Positions 51,356-61,125 of a stretch of DNA of 64,000 nt are shown here, in pieces. The position numbers were made by a program, and so were the translations under genes. The stretch is from Candidatus Pelagibacter communis (GTDB lineage Bacteria; Pseudomonadota; Alphaproteobacteria; Pelagibacterales; Pelagibacteraceae), in contig NZ_CVST01000034.1 in NCBI RefSeq assembly GCF_001180225.1, positions 1 through 64,000 of the forward strand. Direction: 5' to 3'. Within the stretch, counting starts at the first letter, position 1. Each line of letters starts with the position of its first letter. The notes beneath the pieces are model-generated. The model saw nothing but the letters and a program-made list of their open reading frames with translations, ran no database searches and had not been told where the DNA came from.

Positions 51356-51847
51356 ATGAAAAAAAATACTAACAAAAAAGTTTCAATAGTTATGGGTAGT
51401 CAATCAGACTACAAAACTATGCAATTAGCAGAAAAAACTCTTAAACAATTAGGTGTCTCGTTTGAAACTAAAATTGTTTCTGCTCATCGTACCCCAAAGA
51501 GAATGTACGATTTTGCATTAAAGACAGAAAAAAATAATATTGGTGTAATTATTGCTGGAGCTGGTGGATCAGCACATTTGCCGGGAATGATTTCTGCATT
51601 AACTCAAATTCCAGTTTTGGGTGTACCGATTGAAAGTAAAAAATTAAAAGGTTTAGATAGTTTGCTTTCGATTGCTCAAATGCCAAAAGGGATTCCTGTC
51701 GGTACTTTAGCAATTGGAGAAGATGGCGCTATTAATGCTGCATTACTTGCAGCTGAAATAATAGCTATTAATAATTCTTTGATCAAGAAAAAGTTAAAAA
51801 GTTGGAGATCAAACCAAACTAAATCTGTTAAACGAGCTCCAAAATAA
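51356..51847 (+). CDS. purE: N5-carboxyaminoimidazole ribonucleotide mutase
   Basis: This class I PurE is 163 aa from the ATG at 51356. It has IVMGSQSDYKTM near residue 11 (the GSxSD motif), VSAHRTPKRMYDFA near 42 and IIAGAGGSAHLPGM near 66. It moves the carboxyl group of N5-CAIR to CAIR in purine synthesis. The upstream in-frame ATG at 51311 adds residues without family similarity. It is followed by purK two bases on. Confidence 0.95.
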   Translation: MKKNTNKKVSIVMGSQSDYKTMQLAEKTLKQLGVSFETKIVSAHRTPKRMYDFALKTEKNNIGVIIAGAGGSAHLPGMISALTQIPVLGVPIESKKLKGLDSLLSIAQMPKGIPVGTLAIGEDGAINAALLAAEIIAINNSLIKKKLKSWRSNQTKSVKRAPK

Positions 51848-51848
51848 A

Positions 51849-52895
51849 ATGTCTAATATTACTCTTGGGATTATTGGTGGCGGCCAATTAGGAAGTATGC
51901 TTGCAATTGCTGCAAAAAAATTAAAGATAAAGATAATAATTTTTTGTGATGATTTGGAAGCACCAGCTCAAAATTTTTGTGACGAATTTATTGGTGCAAA
52001 ATATGATGATAAAGAAAAAATAAATGAATTTGTAAACAAAGTTGATATCGTAACTTATGAATTCGAAAACATTCCATATGAAACATTAAATGATATCAAC
52101 AAATTAAAACCAGTTTTACCAAAACCTTCGGTAAATAGATTAATTCAACATAGGTTAGCAGAAAAAGATTTTGTAAATAAATTAAATATAAGAACAACTA
52201 GATACGTCTCAGTTGAAAATCAATCTGATATTGATGTCCTTGAAGATTTTTTACCTGGTATAATTAAAACTACAACATTAGGTTATGACGGTAAAGGGCA
52301 ACACCCTGTCTCATCATCAGAAGAATTAAAAAATCTTAAATTAGATTTATCAAGAGGATATATTTTAGAAAAATTAGTCAAACTTAAAAAAGAGATATCA
52401 ATTATTATAACTAGGTTTAGTAATAATAAATATGAAATCTATGAACCTATAGAAAATACCCATGAAGATCAGATCTTAAAACACTCTAAGATCCCTGCAG
52501 ATATAAATGAAAAAATATTTAATCAATCTAAAGATTGGGCAATACTTATTGCTGAAGAACTTAAATATGTTGGCACTCTATGTGTAGAATTTTTTATAGA
52601 TAGAAATGATAATCTTTATGTAAATGAAATTGCTCCAAGGGTTCACAATTCTGGACATTTAACAATTAATGCTTTTAATGTAAGTCAATTTGAAAATCAC
52701 ATCAGAGCTGTTTGTGGACTTGAACAGATACCTTTAAAAAAATTATCAAATGCAAAAATGATAAATTTACTAGGAGATCAAATATCTCACTATAGAAATT
52801 CTCCAAAACTTAAAGATAATGAATTCTTTTTTGATTATTTAAAAAAAGAAATTAAAGATAAAAGAAAAATGGGTCATATCACTATTCTGGAATAA
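51849..52895 (+). CDS. purK: N5-carboxyaminoimidazole ribonucleotide synthase
   Basis: This 348-aa ATP-grasp enzyme opens with LGIIGGGQLGSMLA (residues 6-19). Later marks are YEFENIPYETL near 72, TTTLGYDGKGQHPV near 137 (ATP loop) and EIAPRVHNSGHLTINAF near 262. It makes N5-CAIR from AIR, bicarbonate and ATP, the step before PurE. Both genes are adjacent and probably co-transcribed with the GNAT gene. Confidence 0.95.
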   Translation: MSNITLGIIGGGQLGSMLAIAAKKLKIKIIIFCDDLEAPAQNFCDEFIGAKYDDKEKINEFVNKVDIVTYEFENIPYETLNDINKLKPVLPKPSVNRLIQHRLAEKDFVNKLNIRTTRYVSVENQSDIDVLEDFLPGIIKTTTLGYDGKGQHPVSSSEELKNLKLDLSRGYILEKLVKLKKEISIIITRFSNNKYEIYEPIENTHEDQILKHSKIPADINEKIFNQSKDWAILIAEELKYVGTLCVEFFIDRNDNLYVNEIAPRVHNSGHLTINAFNVSQFENHIRAVCGLEQIPLKKLSNAKMINLLGDQISHYRNSPKLKDNEFFFDYLKKEIKDKRKMGHITILE

Positions 52896-52896
52896 T

Positions 52897-53364
52897 ATGT
52901 TAAAATCAATTGAAGGAAATTTTGATGATCCAGAAGTTCACAAACTTTTAACTAAGCATTTTGTTGAGCTTAGAGCTGCCTCACCAGAGGGAAGTGCTCA
53001 TGTTTTAGACATCCCTGGTCTTAAAGTTCCATCGATTAAATTCTGGAGTTTATATAACAATGATCAATTAATGGGATGTGGTGCATTAAAATTTTTAGAT
53101 GAGGGTCATGGAGAATTTAAATCAATTAGAATTCATGACAATTTTAGAAAAAAAGGACACGGTGTTATTGTTATTAATCATCTAATAAGTGAGGCAAAAA
53201 AATTAGATATTAAAAGATTAAGTATTGAAACAGGTGCTGGAAATTTTTTTATTCCTGCTAGAAAACTCTTTAAATCTTGTGGTTTTGAGCCTTGTGGACC
53301 TTTTGCTCATTATAAAGAAGATGTTAATTCCGTTTATTTGACTAAATTGATTGCTACAGATTGA
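52897..53364 (+). CDS. GNAT family N-acetyltransferase
   Basis: This 155-aa protein has the GNAT acetyl-CoA motif FRKKGHGVIVINHLI (about residues 82-96), which matches R/Q-x-x-G-x-G/A with one change, and a preceding beta strand FKSIRIHD. The C-terminal YLTKLI ends the fold. Substrate unknown. It follows purK by one base, perhaps only as a passenger of the operon. Confidence 0.85.
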   Translation: MLKSIEGNFDDPEVHKLLTKHFVELRAASPEGSAHVLDIPGLKVPSIKFWSLYNNDQLMGCGALKFLDEGHGEFKSIRIHDNFRKKGHGVIVINHLISEAKKLDIKRLSIETGAGNFFIPARKLFKSCGFEPCGPFAHYKEDVNSVYLTKLIATD

Positions 53365-53487
53365 CAATAAGATCGAATAATTTCTCTATTTTGTTGACAA
53401 AACCCATTAAAATCTAAAGAAAGCCAAAATTACTTAATTATAAATTTTAAGTAATAATTAATATAACAAAAAGTAAGAAGAAATAAT

Positions 53488-53694
53488 ATGAGTCTAACAG
53501 GTAAAGTAAAATGGTTCAATCCAACCAAAGGTTTTGGTTTTATTGAAAGAGAAGACAAAGAAAAAGATGTGTTTGTACATGTTTCAGCAGTAAGAGATGC
53601 TGGTATGAACGGTTTAGATGAGGGTCAAGCTTTGACTTTCGATGTTGAAGATGGTCCTAAAGGTCCTTCAGCAGTTAACTTAAAAACTGCATAA
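53488..53694 (+). CDS. cold-shock protein CspA family
   Basis: This 68-aa OB-fold protein has RNP1 KGFGFIE (residues about 14-20) and RNP2 VFVHVSAV (about 28-35). It binds single-stranded RNA or DNA and helps translation in the cold. A 123-bp gap upstream contains two TTGACA hexamers (53361 and 53394) that could be -35 elements, but no matching -10 at the usual distance is clear. A ribosome site AAGAAG lies just before the ATG. Confidence 0.95.
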   Translation: MSLTGKVKWFNPTKGFGFIEREDKEKDVFVHVSAVRDAGMNGLDEGQALTFDVEDGPKGPSAVNLKTA

Positions 53695-53709
53695 TTTCAC
53701 ACTTCCTAT

Positions 53710-53754
53710 TGGCTGAAAAAATTTTATTTTTTAGTAAATAATTTTATTCAGCCA
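53710..53754 (+). terminator. AT-rich inverted repeat after cspA
   Basis: TGGCTGAA (53710-53717) and TTCAGCCA (53747-53754) make an 8-bp perfect outer stem, and the AT-rich interior pairs imperfectly. It sits just past the cspA stop and could serve as a terminator or mRNA end. No U-run follows on the plus strand. Confidence 0.45.
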
Positions 53755-53831
53755 GTACCAAACCTTATAAAAAACAACTTTTAGTCAAAAAATTTAATTA
53801 TATAAGTTGTATTTAAAATAATAAAAAATTT

Positions 53832-54578
53832 ATGATCGGAATTTTAGGTGGAATGGGTACTCAAGCTGGTCTTGATTTTTGCAATAAGCTAGCGGTACTA
53901 AATAGAGGTAAAATTGATCAAGAGTATCCTTTATTTGTTTTGTATAACAAATCAAATATTCCTGGAAGACCAGAATCTATAGGAACTCAAACAAAAAACT
54001 TATCAAATCTAAATACAAACAAATCTAATAAAACTAAATATAATAAAGTATTAAAAAGTCTTCTTGAAGGATGTAAGTTATTAGAAAAGAATAAATGCAA
54101 ATTTATTGTTATCCCATGTAACACTGCACATTATTGGTTTGATGATCTACAAAAAAAAATCAATATTCCAATTATAAATATGCCAAAAGAAGTTTTTAAA
54201 TTTACAAAAAAGAACTGTAAAAAAAATTCAAAAGTTGGTTTATTGGCCACTGAAGGTACTTTAAAAACTGGGGTGTATAATAAATTTTTTGATCAGAGCT
54301 ATCAATTGGTTAATCCATCTGAAAATCTTCAAAAAAATTCAGTAAATAAAGCAATCAAGTTTGTAAAAATGGGCAATGTTAGAGCTGCCGAAAAAGCTAT
54401 CAAACCAGCTATAAAATATTTGCTAAAAATGAAATGTAAAAAAATAATTTTAGGTTGTACTGAGTTGCCAATTGCAATATTTGCTTTTAAATCATTCAAG
54501 AATATTAAATCTTCAAAGATATTTTTAGATCCAAATTTAATTCTTGCCCACTCTGCAATGCAGAAACACAAAAGATAA
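53832..54578 (+). CDS. aspartate/glutamate racemase family protein
   Basis: This 248-aa protein belongs to the Asp/Glu racemase superfamily. It opens MIGILGGMGTQAGLDF, and both catalytic cysteines are in place: VIPCNTAHYW near residue 97 and LGCTELPI near 210. It probably interconverts L- and D-aspartate or a related acid. It begins a small unit with the unknown 146-aa gene and an EamA permease. Confidence 0.88.
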   Translation: MIGILGGMGTQAGLDFCNKLAVLNRGKIDQEYPLFVLYNKSNIPGRPESIGTQTKNLSNLNTNKSNKTKYNKVLKSLLEGCKLLEKNKCKFIVIPCNTAHYWFDDLQKKINIPIINMPKEVFKFTKKNCKKNSKVGLLATEGTLKTGVYNKFFDQSYQLVNPSENLQKNSVNKAIKFVKMGNVRAAEKAIKPAIKYLLKMKCKKIILGCTELPIAIFAFKSFKNIKSSKIFLDPNLILAHSAMQKHKR

Positions 54579-54581
54579 ACA

Positions 54582-55022
54582 GTGACATCTAAAATTGATA
54601 AGCCCTATGTTTTAAGAGTTGCTGAACTAATATATTCTAAAATAATTGAGATAAAAAACCAAAATCCTGAAGTTAATAACATCCAAGCATTTGAGATTTT
54701 CATGACAACAAAAGATTATGATTTTATTAGCTCAGGAGAATTTCATGAAAATTGGATATCGGAATTAAAAGATAATGATTTTATTGATAAAATTACTGGT
54801 AAGAAAATTAATGAAGAAACATTAAGACTTTTAGATATTCAAAAAGATTCTATGGTTAAATTTTTGCTTAAAATACCTAAATTATACTACACAAAAACCC
54901 ACTTCCCTTTGGAATTATCTCAAAGAGCCTTTAATCATCTTTGGAGAGTTTGTGAAAGTTACGAAATGTGGTGCAAAGAAACTAAGCAAAAAAATTTGAT
55001 TAAATTAAATTTAATTGATTAA
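54582..55022 (+). CDS. hypothetical protein (146 aa)
   Basis: The start is a GTG at 54582, three bases after the racemase stop. I do not recognise the protein. It is soluble, with no signal or membrane segment, and shows aromatic-rich helices (SSGEFHENWISELKD, FNHLWRVCESYEMWCKE) near residues 47 and 116. Co-transcription with the racemase is likely. Function unknown. Confidence 0.55.
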   Translation: MTSKIDKPYVLRVAELIYSKIIEIKNQNPEVNNIQAFEIFMTTKDYDFISSGEFHENWISELKDNDFIDKITGKKINEETLRLLDIQKDSMVKFLLKIPKLYYTKTHFPLELSQRAFNHLWRVCESYEMWCKETKQKNLIKLNLID

Positions 55023-55042
55023 ATTTTAAATTAATAATTACA

Positions 55043-55894
55043 GTGATTAAGGTATTTCCATTTATATTTATTTTACTTTGGTCATCAGCATTCATAACCA
55101 CGAAACCAATCATTGATTACAGCGATCCTTTTGCTGCATTAGCCTTTAGATTTGCACTAGTAGCATTTGGTTTTTTAATTTTTTCTATTTACTCAAAGCA
55201 AAAAATAGTTGTAAGTAAGAAAAATTTTTTACAATCTTTTTTTAGTGGAGTTCTTTTTCATGGGTTTTATTTAGGAGGTGTTTTTTATTCAATTTCTATT
55301 GGAATGCCCACTGGCCTTGCTGCTTTAATTGTAACACTTCAACCAATACTAACTAACGCATTAAGTGGACCAATACTTAAAGAGAAGGTTTCTATTAAAC
55401 AATGGATAGGTGTTTTACTAGGATTTATTGGAGCATCTTTGGTTCTAGGTTTTGAAATTGGAACAAAAATTCCAACTGCTGGATTAATCGCAACTATTAT
55501 AGCTTTGATAGCAATAACAAGTTCAACTCTTTGGCAAAAAACAATAAGCAACAACCTACCCTTATCAGTAAGTAACATGAACCAAGCACTTGGGGGTTTT
55601 TCATTTCATTTATTAATTATAATTTTCTTTGCTGATCCTTACATTGAATTTTCAAAAACATTTATAATTGCGATGAGTCATCAAATTTTTTTAGTGTCCT
55701 TTGGAGCATTCACAATACTCATGTTCTTAATTAAAAAAAATTCTGCAAGTAAAACTGTTTCAATATTTTTTTTAATTCCTCCTACATCTGCTTTCATGGC
55801 TTGGTTATTTTTAAATGAAAAATTATCTAATTTAGATCTTTTAGGATTTTTTATAGCTACTATTGGTGTTTATATTGCTACTAGAGAAAAATAA
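55043..55894 (+). CDS. EamA/DMT-family transporter
   Basis: This 283-aa membrane protein has about ten helices in two EamA repeats; the start is a GTG. Helix 1 reads FPFIFILLWSSAFITTKPI, and PTGLAALIVTLQPILTNALSG near residue 92 is typical of the first repeat. It may export an amino acid or related compound, in line with the racemase upstream. The stop directly abuts the end of the convergent soxG gene. Confidence 0.88.
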   Translation: MIKVFPFIFILLWSSAFITTKPIIDYSDPFAALAFRFALVAFGFLIFSIYSKQKIVVSKKNFLQSFFSGVLFHGFYLGGVFYSISIGMPTGLAALIVTLQPILTNALSGPILKEKVSIKQWIGVLLGFIGASLVLGFEIGTKIPTAGLIATIIALIAITSSTLWQKTISNNLPLSVSNMNQALGGFSFHLLIIIFFADPYIEFSKTFIIAMSHQIFLVSFGAFTILMFLIKKNSASKTVSIFFLIPPTSAFMAWLFLNEKLSNLDLLGFFIATIGVYIATREK

Positions 55895-56482
55895 TTACTT
55901 TGCAATATATCCAAATTCTAAAGATGCATCTGTTATTGAGTGATAAAGAGATTCACCAAAACTTCTTAATCCAAATATTCTAAATTTATCTGGATCATCA
56001 TCAAGCATATCAATAGTTACTGACATTCCGTTATAAGTAGAATTTAAACATTGATTTTTTTCAAGTTCACCAAAATTAAATGGGCATCCTTTTTTTAAAA
56101 CTTCCTTGGCTTCCTTACCTTCAATTTCAATTATTGCTTTTGAATGAGATATGTCTGTTATTGCAAATTCATTATCATTAAATTTTTGCTCTATTTCATT
56201 TAAAATATCTTTTTTCTTAGAAACTAAAATCCAATTTCTTGGACCGTTCCAAAGTATTCTTGTGTTATCATTGGAGCTAACTAAAGATGGATTGTCTCTT
56301 AAATTTAGACCATCTACCTGCATATTGTCTAATGATGAGTTTGAACTTTTAAACTGAACTATCTGTACAATTAATAAATTAGTACTTTCAGATATTGAGA
56401 GTAAATTGTTATCATCTTTACCTTCAAAATCTCCAAATTGACCTTTTGCATGCACATTATTTAAAGCTGAAATTAAACTCAT
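55895..56482 (-). CDS. soxG: sarcosine oxidase gamma subunit
   Basis: This 195-aa protein is the gamma subunit of heterotetrameric sarcosine oxidase. It has the gamma-type [13 protein letters not shown] segment near residue 75 and [22 protein letters not shown] near 107 (partly), which mirrors the GcvT-like fold of this subunit. It overlaps soxA by 4 bp and ends the soxBDAG operon. The subunit is structural, stabilising the alpha-beta pair. Confidence 0.88.
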   Translation of the reverse strand: MSLISALNNVHAKGQFGDFEGKDDNNLLSISESTNLLIVQIVQFKSSNSSLDNMQVDGLNLRDNPSLVSSNDNTRILWNGPRNWILVSKKKDILNEIEQKFNDNEFAITDISHSKAIIEIEGKEAKEVLKKGCPFNFGELEKNQCLNSTYNGMSVTIDMLDDDPDKFRIFGLRSFGESLYHSITDASLEFGYIAK

Positions 56483-59475
56483 GATCTAACTCTCTCTCCT
56501 TTTGGATCAACATAATGTGATGAAACTATTTCTACTGGAATAACTTTGTTTTTTAATGGAGACATTACAAATAATTTTTCTCCAATCATATTTTTTCCAT
56601 CTTTTAATATTGCTAGTGAAAATGGATTATCATACTCAACACTCCAACAAGAGGCTGAGATATGACCTAATTTTTTATTCGGCAAAGGAGCATTGGCGTC
56701 TTTAACTAAATGTGAACCTTCTGGAATACTAGTTTTTTTATCCAATGGAACAACGCCTACAATTCGCTGTCTATCTTCAGCAACAAAAGCTGCTCTCTGC
56801 AATGATCTTTTTCCAATAAAATCTTTCTTTTTACTCAATAATCCTTCTAAAGCATTGTCGTAAGGAATTGTTCTTCCATCTAATTCAGAACCTGCAACAT
56901 GCCCCATTTCAATTCTAAGTGTAGACAATGCTTCAGTTCCATATGGTTGAATTTGAAACTCTTCTCCAATTTCAATTATTTTTTCCCACATAAATCTTCC
57001 GTTATCAGACTCAACATTAACTTCGTAAGCTAATTCACCTGAGAATGAAATTCTGAAGATTCTAGCTTTAACACCAAATAAATCACCCTCAACATATCCC
57101 ATAAACGGGAGACCTTCATTAGACACATCTGTTTTAGGGAACAATTTCTGTAATAAATCTCTTGATTTAGGACCAGCTATGGCAGCTCCTGCCCATTGCT
57201 CAGTTGTTGAAACTACATTTACATTAAGTTCAGGCCAAACAAGTTGCAAATAATACTCTAAATGCGAAAGCACATTAGCTGCTTGAGCAGTAGTTGTTGT
57301 CATGTGATAGTGGTTTTCTGAAATTCTAGTAGTTGTACCATCATCCATCACTATCCCATCTTCTCTTAACATCACTCCATATCTTGCTTTTCCAACAGGT
57401 AACTTCAACCATGCATTTGTGTATACTCTGTTTAAAAATTCTGCAGCATCAGGACCCTTAACGTCAATCTTACCAAGTGTTGTTACGTCACAAACACCAA
57501 CGTTTGTTCTTACATTTTTCGCTTCTCTTTTTGAAGCTTCGAACAAAGTTTCGTTTCCTCTTTTATAATATCTTGGTCTTAACCAAACTCCTGCATCAAC
57601 AAAAACAGCGTTATGCTCTTCATGCCAATTGTGAATTGGAGATTTTCTAGTTGGTTTTGAATGCTTTCCTACTTCTCTACCAACGATAGCACCGATAGAA
57701 ATAGGTGTATAAGGAGGTCTAAAAGTAGTGTGGCCAACGGAAGGAACAACTTTATTTTCAATCTCAGATACTAATTGTAATCCATTTAAATTACTTGTTT
57801 TTCCTTGGTCTGTTGCCATACCTAAAGTGGTATATCTTTTTACATGTTCGATTGATCTATAACCTTCTCTTAATGCAATCTCTACATCAGAAACAGCAAC
57901 ATCATTTTGAAAATCTAAAAATCTTTTATAACTTTTACCTTTTGGTAATGGAACACACCAAAACTTATCATGTTTAGAATATTTTTTTTCAACTACATTT
58001 GGAATAGATATTTCGTTATCTTTCTCGGTAATTTTTTTTGATAATTCTTTTCCTTTTTCAAATGATGTTTTTAAAGTTTCTTCTAGAGTAAACACACCGT
58101 TAGCGGCTCCCAAAGTTGTTTCATTTTGTTTTGAAACTCCTGGAACAAACGCGTCTATCTCTTCATTAAATTTAGTTTTATTTCCTGATTGTGATGCCAA
58201 ATGAATTGTAGGTGTCCAAAATCCAGAAACACATATACAATCACAAACTATGTTTTCTATGTTGCCAAGTGTTTTCTTATCTTCAGAAATAGTTGCCACA
58301 TCAGCTGATTTTACTTTTTTATAACCTTGTGCTGCAACTACTACATATGAATTTTTAATATTAATTCCTAAATTTTTTGCTTCATCTATAATTTCTGATT
58401 GTGGATTTGATCTTGAATCTAAAACTATAGGCTCAATACCATGTTTTTTAAATTCAATTGCAGTTTCATAGCCGCTATCATTGTTTGTAAATACTAAAGG
58501 TTTTTTTCCAACCAAGACACCATAAACTTTTAAATATTCTTTAGCTGCAGATGAAAGCATCACTCCAGGAGTATCATTATTTCCAAAAACAATTGGTCTT
58601 TCAATTGAACCAGATGAAATTAGAACTTCTTTTGCTCTAATGTACCAAAGTCTTTTATTTGGATGATATTTTTTAGTTTTAGGTAAATGATCACTAACTT
58701 TTTCAGACATTACTAACATGTTGTGATCATAGTATCCAAAAACTTGAGATCTATTTTTAACGGTTACATTTGGCATCTCTTTCAATTCTGAAATGATACC
58801 GTCTGCCCAATCTTTTCCGGATTGGTTACCGATATTCACATCACTCGTTAATAGTGAGCCACCATACCTTGGTTTATCTTCAGCTAAAATAACTTTGGCT
58901 CCATTTTTGGCAGCAGAATAAGCGCTCGCTAAACCTGATGGTCCAGATCCAGCAATTAAAAGATCGCAATACTCATATTTATGTTCGTATCTTTCTTTAT
59001 CATGTTTTGTTGAAGCTACTCCTAATCCAGCTGCTTTTCTTATAAATGGCTCATAAATTTTATACCAAAAGCTTTTTGGCCACATAAAAGTTTTGTAATA
59101 AAATCCTGCAGGTAAAAATATTTTTAAAAAATTATTTATTGCTCCAATATCAAAGTTAACACTTGGCCAACAATTAACACTGCTTGCCTCTAATCCTTCA
59201 AATAATTCTTGTTCAGTTGCTTTAATGTTTGGCTCCGTTTCACCATTTCTATAAAGTTGAACAACTGCATAGGGTTCATCAACTCCTGCACCAAAAAACC
59301 CTCTGGGTCTGTGATATTTAAAACTTCTACCAACTAAATGAACACCATTTGCAAGTAAAGCTGAAGCTAATGTATCACCCTCATAACCAAAATAAGATGT
59401 ACCGTTGAACTTAAAAGAAATTTTTTTATTTCTATTTATTAAACCACCTGTTTCTATTCGATAACTCTGAGTCAT
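56479..59475 (-). CDS. soxA: sarcosine oxidase alpha subunit
   Basis: This 998-aa alpha subunit combines a 2Fe-2S-ferredoxin-like N-terminal part ([14 protein letters not shown] near 60), a disulfide-oxidoreductase-like FAD/NAD domain ([18 protein letters not shown] near 173) and a C-terminal GcvT-type folate domain ([12 protein letters not shown] near 865). It oxidises sarcosine to glycine with beta, passing the C1 unit to THF. Its length equals known alpha subunits. It overlaps soxD and soxG. Confidence 0.95.
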   Translation of the reverse strand: MTQSYRIETGGLINRNKKISFKFNGTSYFGYEGDTLASALLANGVHLVGRSFKYHRPRGFFGAGVDEPYAVVQLYRNGETEPNIKATEQELFEGLEASSVNCWPSVNFDIGAINNFLKIFLPAGFYYKTFMWPKSFWYKIYEPFIRKAAGLGVASTKHDKERYEHKYEYCDLLIAGSGPSGLASAYSAAKNGAKVILAEDKPRYGGSLLTSDVNIGNQSGKDWADGIISELKEMPNVTVKNRSQVFGYYDHNMLVMSEKVSDHLPKTKKYHPNKRLWYIRAKEVLISSGSIERPIVFGNNDTPGVMLSSAAKEYLKVYGVLVGKKPLVFTNNDSGYETAIEFKKHGIEPIVLDSRSNPQSEIIDEAKNLGINIKNSYVVVAAQGYKKVKSADVATISEDKKTLGNIENIVCDCICVSGFWTPTIHLASQSGNKTKFNEEIDAFVPGVSKQNETTLGAANGVFTLEETLKTSFEKGKELSKKITEKDNEISIPNVVEKKYSKHDKFWCVPLPKGKSYKRFLDFQNDVAVSDVEIALREGYRSIEHVKRYTTLGMATDQGKTSNLNGLQLVSEIENKVVPSVGHTTFRPPYTPISIGAIVGREVGKHSKPTRKSPIHNWHEEHNAVFVDAGVWLRPRYYKRGNETLFEASKREAKNVRTNVGVCDVTTLGKIDVKGPDAAEFLNRVYTNAWLKLPVGKARYGVMLREDGIVMDDGTTTRISENHYHMTTTTAQAANVLSHLEYYLQLVWPELNVNVVSTTEQWAGAAIAGPKSRDLLQKLFPKTDVSNEGLPFMGYVEGDLFGVKARIFRISFSGELAYEVNVESDNGRFMWEKIIEIGEEFQIQPYGTEALSTLRIEMGHVAGSELDGRTIPYDNALEGLLSKKKDFIGKRSLQRAAFVAEDRQRIVGVVPLDKKTSIPEGSHLVKDANAPLPNKKLGHISASCWSVEYDNPFSLAILKDGKNMIGEKLFVMSPLKNKVIPVEIVSSHYVDPKGERVRS

Positions 59476-59744
59476 TAAGCAATTTCTTCGTTAGCTTTAT
59501 AAGTTTTAAAAATTTCATGTGTTGCAGTATCCCTTTCAACTTTAATCCACTGTCTACAACCAGATAAATGCTGCCAAAGTTCTAAATGTTTTCCTCTGGG
59601 ACTAACTCTATTATATACGAAATTATCCCATTCTTGATCTGTGACTTCTTTATTTAGTTCTGGTCTTTTAACAGTAGCATCTCCACCATAAGAAAATTCA
59701 TTTTGAGATCTCATTCCACAATGTGGGCATTTAATATGTAACAT
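59475..59744 (-). CDS. soxD: sarcosine oxidase delta subunit
   Basis: This 89-aa protein is the zinc-binding delta subunit. It opens HIKCPHCGMRSQNEFSYGGDA, with the CPHC pair, and the third Cys is in LSGCRQW near residue 63. It overlaps soxA and follows soxB with no gap, as in most sarcosine oxidase operons. It is essential for assembly. Confidence 0.95.
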   Translation of the reverse strand: MLHIKCPHCGMRSQNEFSYGGDATVKRPELNKEVTDQEWDNFVYNRVSPRGKHLELWQHLSGCRQWIKVERDTATHEIFKTYKANEEIA

Positions 59745-61001
59745 TTATGAAATCCAAGTTTTTGTACCAAGACCTTTTTCATCAATAAGATGACCGGTAC
59801 TAAATCTATTCAAACTATATCCTGCATTTAATTCATGTACTCTATCTTGAGCAATAGTATGTGCAAATGTCCATCCTGATGCTGGAGTTGCTTTAAAGCC
59901 TCCGTAACACCATCCACAATTTAAATACAAACCTTCAATGTGAGTTTTGTCTATTATTGGTGAACCATCCATTGACATGTCCATGATCCCGCCCCAAGTT
60001 CTAAGCATTTTTAATTTACTTAAAAATGGCATCATCGCAATTCCTTCAGTTAAAACATGTTGTAGTGTTGGAAGATTACCTCTTTGAGCATAACTGTTGT
60101 AACCATCAAGGTCTCCACCCATTACCATTTCACCTTTATCTGATTGACTAATATAAAAGTGACCTGCACCAAATGTTACAACTTTATCTAAAACTGGTTT
60201 AACTGGTTCAGAAACACAAGCTTGTAAAAGATGCGTTTCAATTGGCAAAGTCATATTTAATTTTTCAGCTAAAATATTTGTGCTACCTGCAACGCAAAGA
60301 CCAACTTTTTTTGCCTTAATATTTCCTCTAGATGTTCTGATCCCTTTTATTTTTCCTGCAGAAACATCAAAACCTGTAACTTCACAATTTTGAATTATAT
60401 CTACTCCCATTGAGTCTGCTTGACGTGCATACCCCCAAGCAACTGCATCATGACGAGCAGTTCCAGCGCTTGGTTGCATCAATCCACCAAAGATTGGAAA
60501 CCTTACGTTATCTGAAAAATCAGCCATTGGAATTAATTCTTTTACTTCTTCTCTGTTTAAAAGAACTGCATCAATTCCATTTAATCTCATCGAATTTCCT
60601 CTTCTTGCGTATGCATTCATTTGTGCATCTGAGTGCGCAAGATTAATTATTCCTCTTGGAGAAAACATCACGTTGTAATTTAAGTCCTGACTCATTTTTC
60701 TCCATAGATCCATTCCAAACTCACTGAAAAGACCATTTTCATCATGCATGTAATTTGATCTGATAATTGTAGTGTTACGTCCAACGTTTCCACCGCCAAT
60801 CCATCCTTTTTCAATGATGGCTACTTTTGTAATTTGATGTTCTTTAGCTAGATAATATGCGGTAGCTAGACCATGACCACCGCCCCCGATGATAACAACG
60901 TCATACTCTTCTTTAGGATTTGGATCTTTCCAAGCTAAATCCCAATTTTGATGGCCAGTTAATGCATTTTTAACTAAGCTAAAAATAGAATACTTTTGCA
61001 T
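59745..61001 (-). CDS. soxB: sarcosine oxidase beta subunit
   Basis: This 418-aa flavoprotein has the FAD motif YDVVIIGGGGHGLATAYYLA near residue 33. His in RHDAVAWGYAR near residue 179 matches the covalent FMN attachment site. It oxidises the N-methyl group of sarcosine. It is first in soxBDAG, and its divergent neighbour across 124 bp is fhs, which fits a shared control of C1 metabolism. Confidence 0.95.
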   Translation of the reverse strand: MQKYSIFSLVKNALTGHQNWDLAWKDPNPKEEYDVVIIGGGGHGLATAYYLAKEHQITKVAIIEKGWIGGGNVGRNTTIIRSNYMHDENGLFSEFGMDLWRKMSQDLNYNVMFSPRGIINLAHSDAQMNAYARRGNSMRLNGIDAVLLNREEVKELIPMADFSDNVRFPIFGGLMQPSAGTARHDAVAWGYARQADSMGVDIIQNCEVTGFDVSAGKIKGIRTSRGNIKAKKVGLCVAGSTNILAEKLNMTLPIETHLLQACVSEPVKPVLDKVVTFGAGHFYISQSDKGEMVMGGDLDGYNSYAQRGNLPTLQHVLTEGIAMMPFLSKLKMLRTWGGIMDMSMDGSPIIDKTHIEGLYLNCGWCYGGFKATPASGWTFAHTIAQDRVHELNAGYSLNRFSTGHLIDEKGLGTKTWIS

Positions 61002-61125
61002 AATGGAATTTTATATTAATGAATTTAAATAGTTCTTATTTTTTTTATATATATATTTTAGAAGTTTCGAAAAATCTCAAATAAGATAATTATTATGCAA
61101 AAAAATTTACAATAAAGGATAACGA

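Noticed and set aside
53361-53399. Two TTGACA hexamers before the cold-shock gene as a -35 promoter pair.
   Set aside because: Neither has a convincing -10 at 16-18 bp; not listed as a promoter, only mentioned with the gene.
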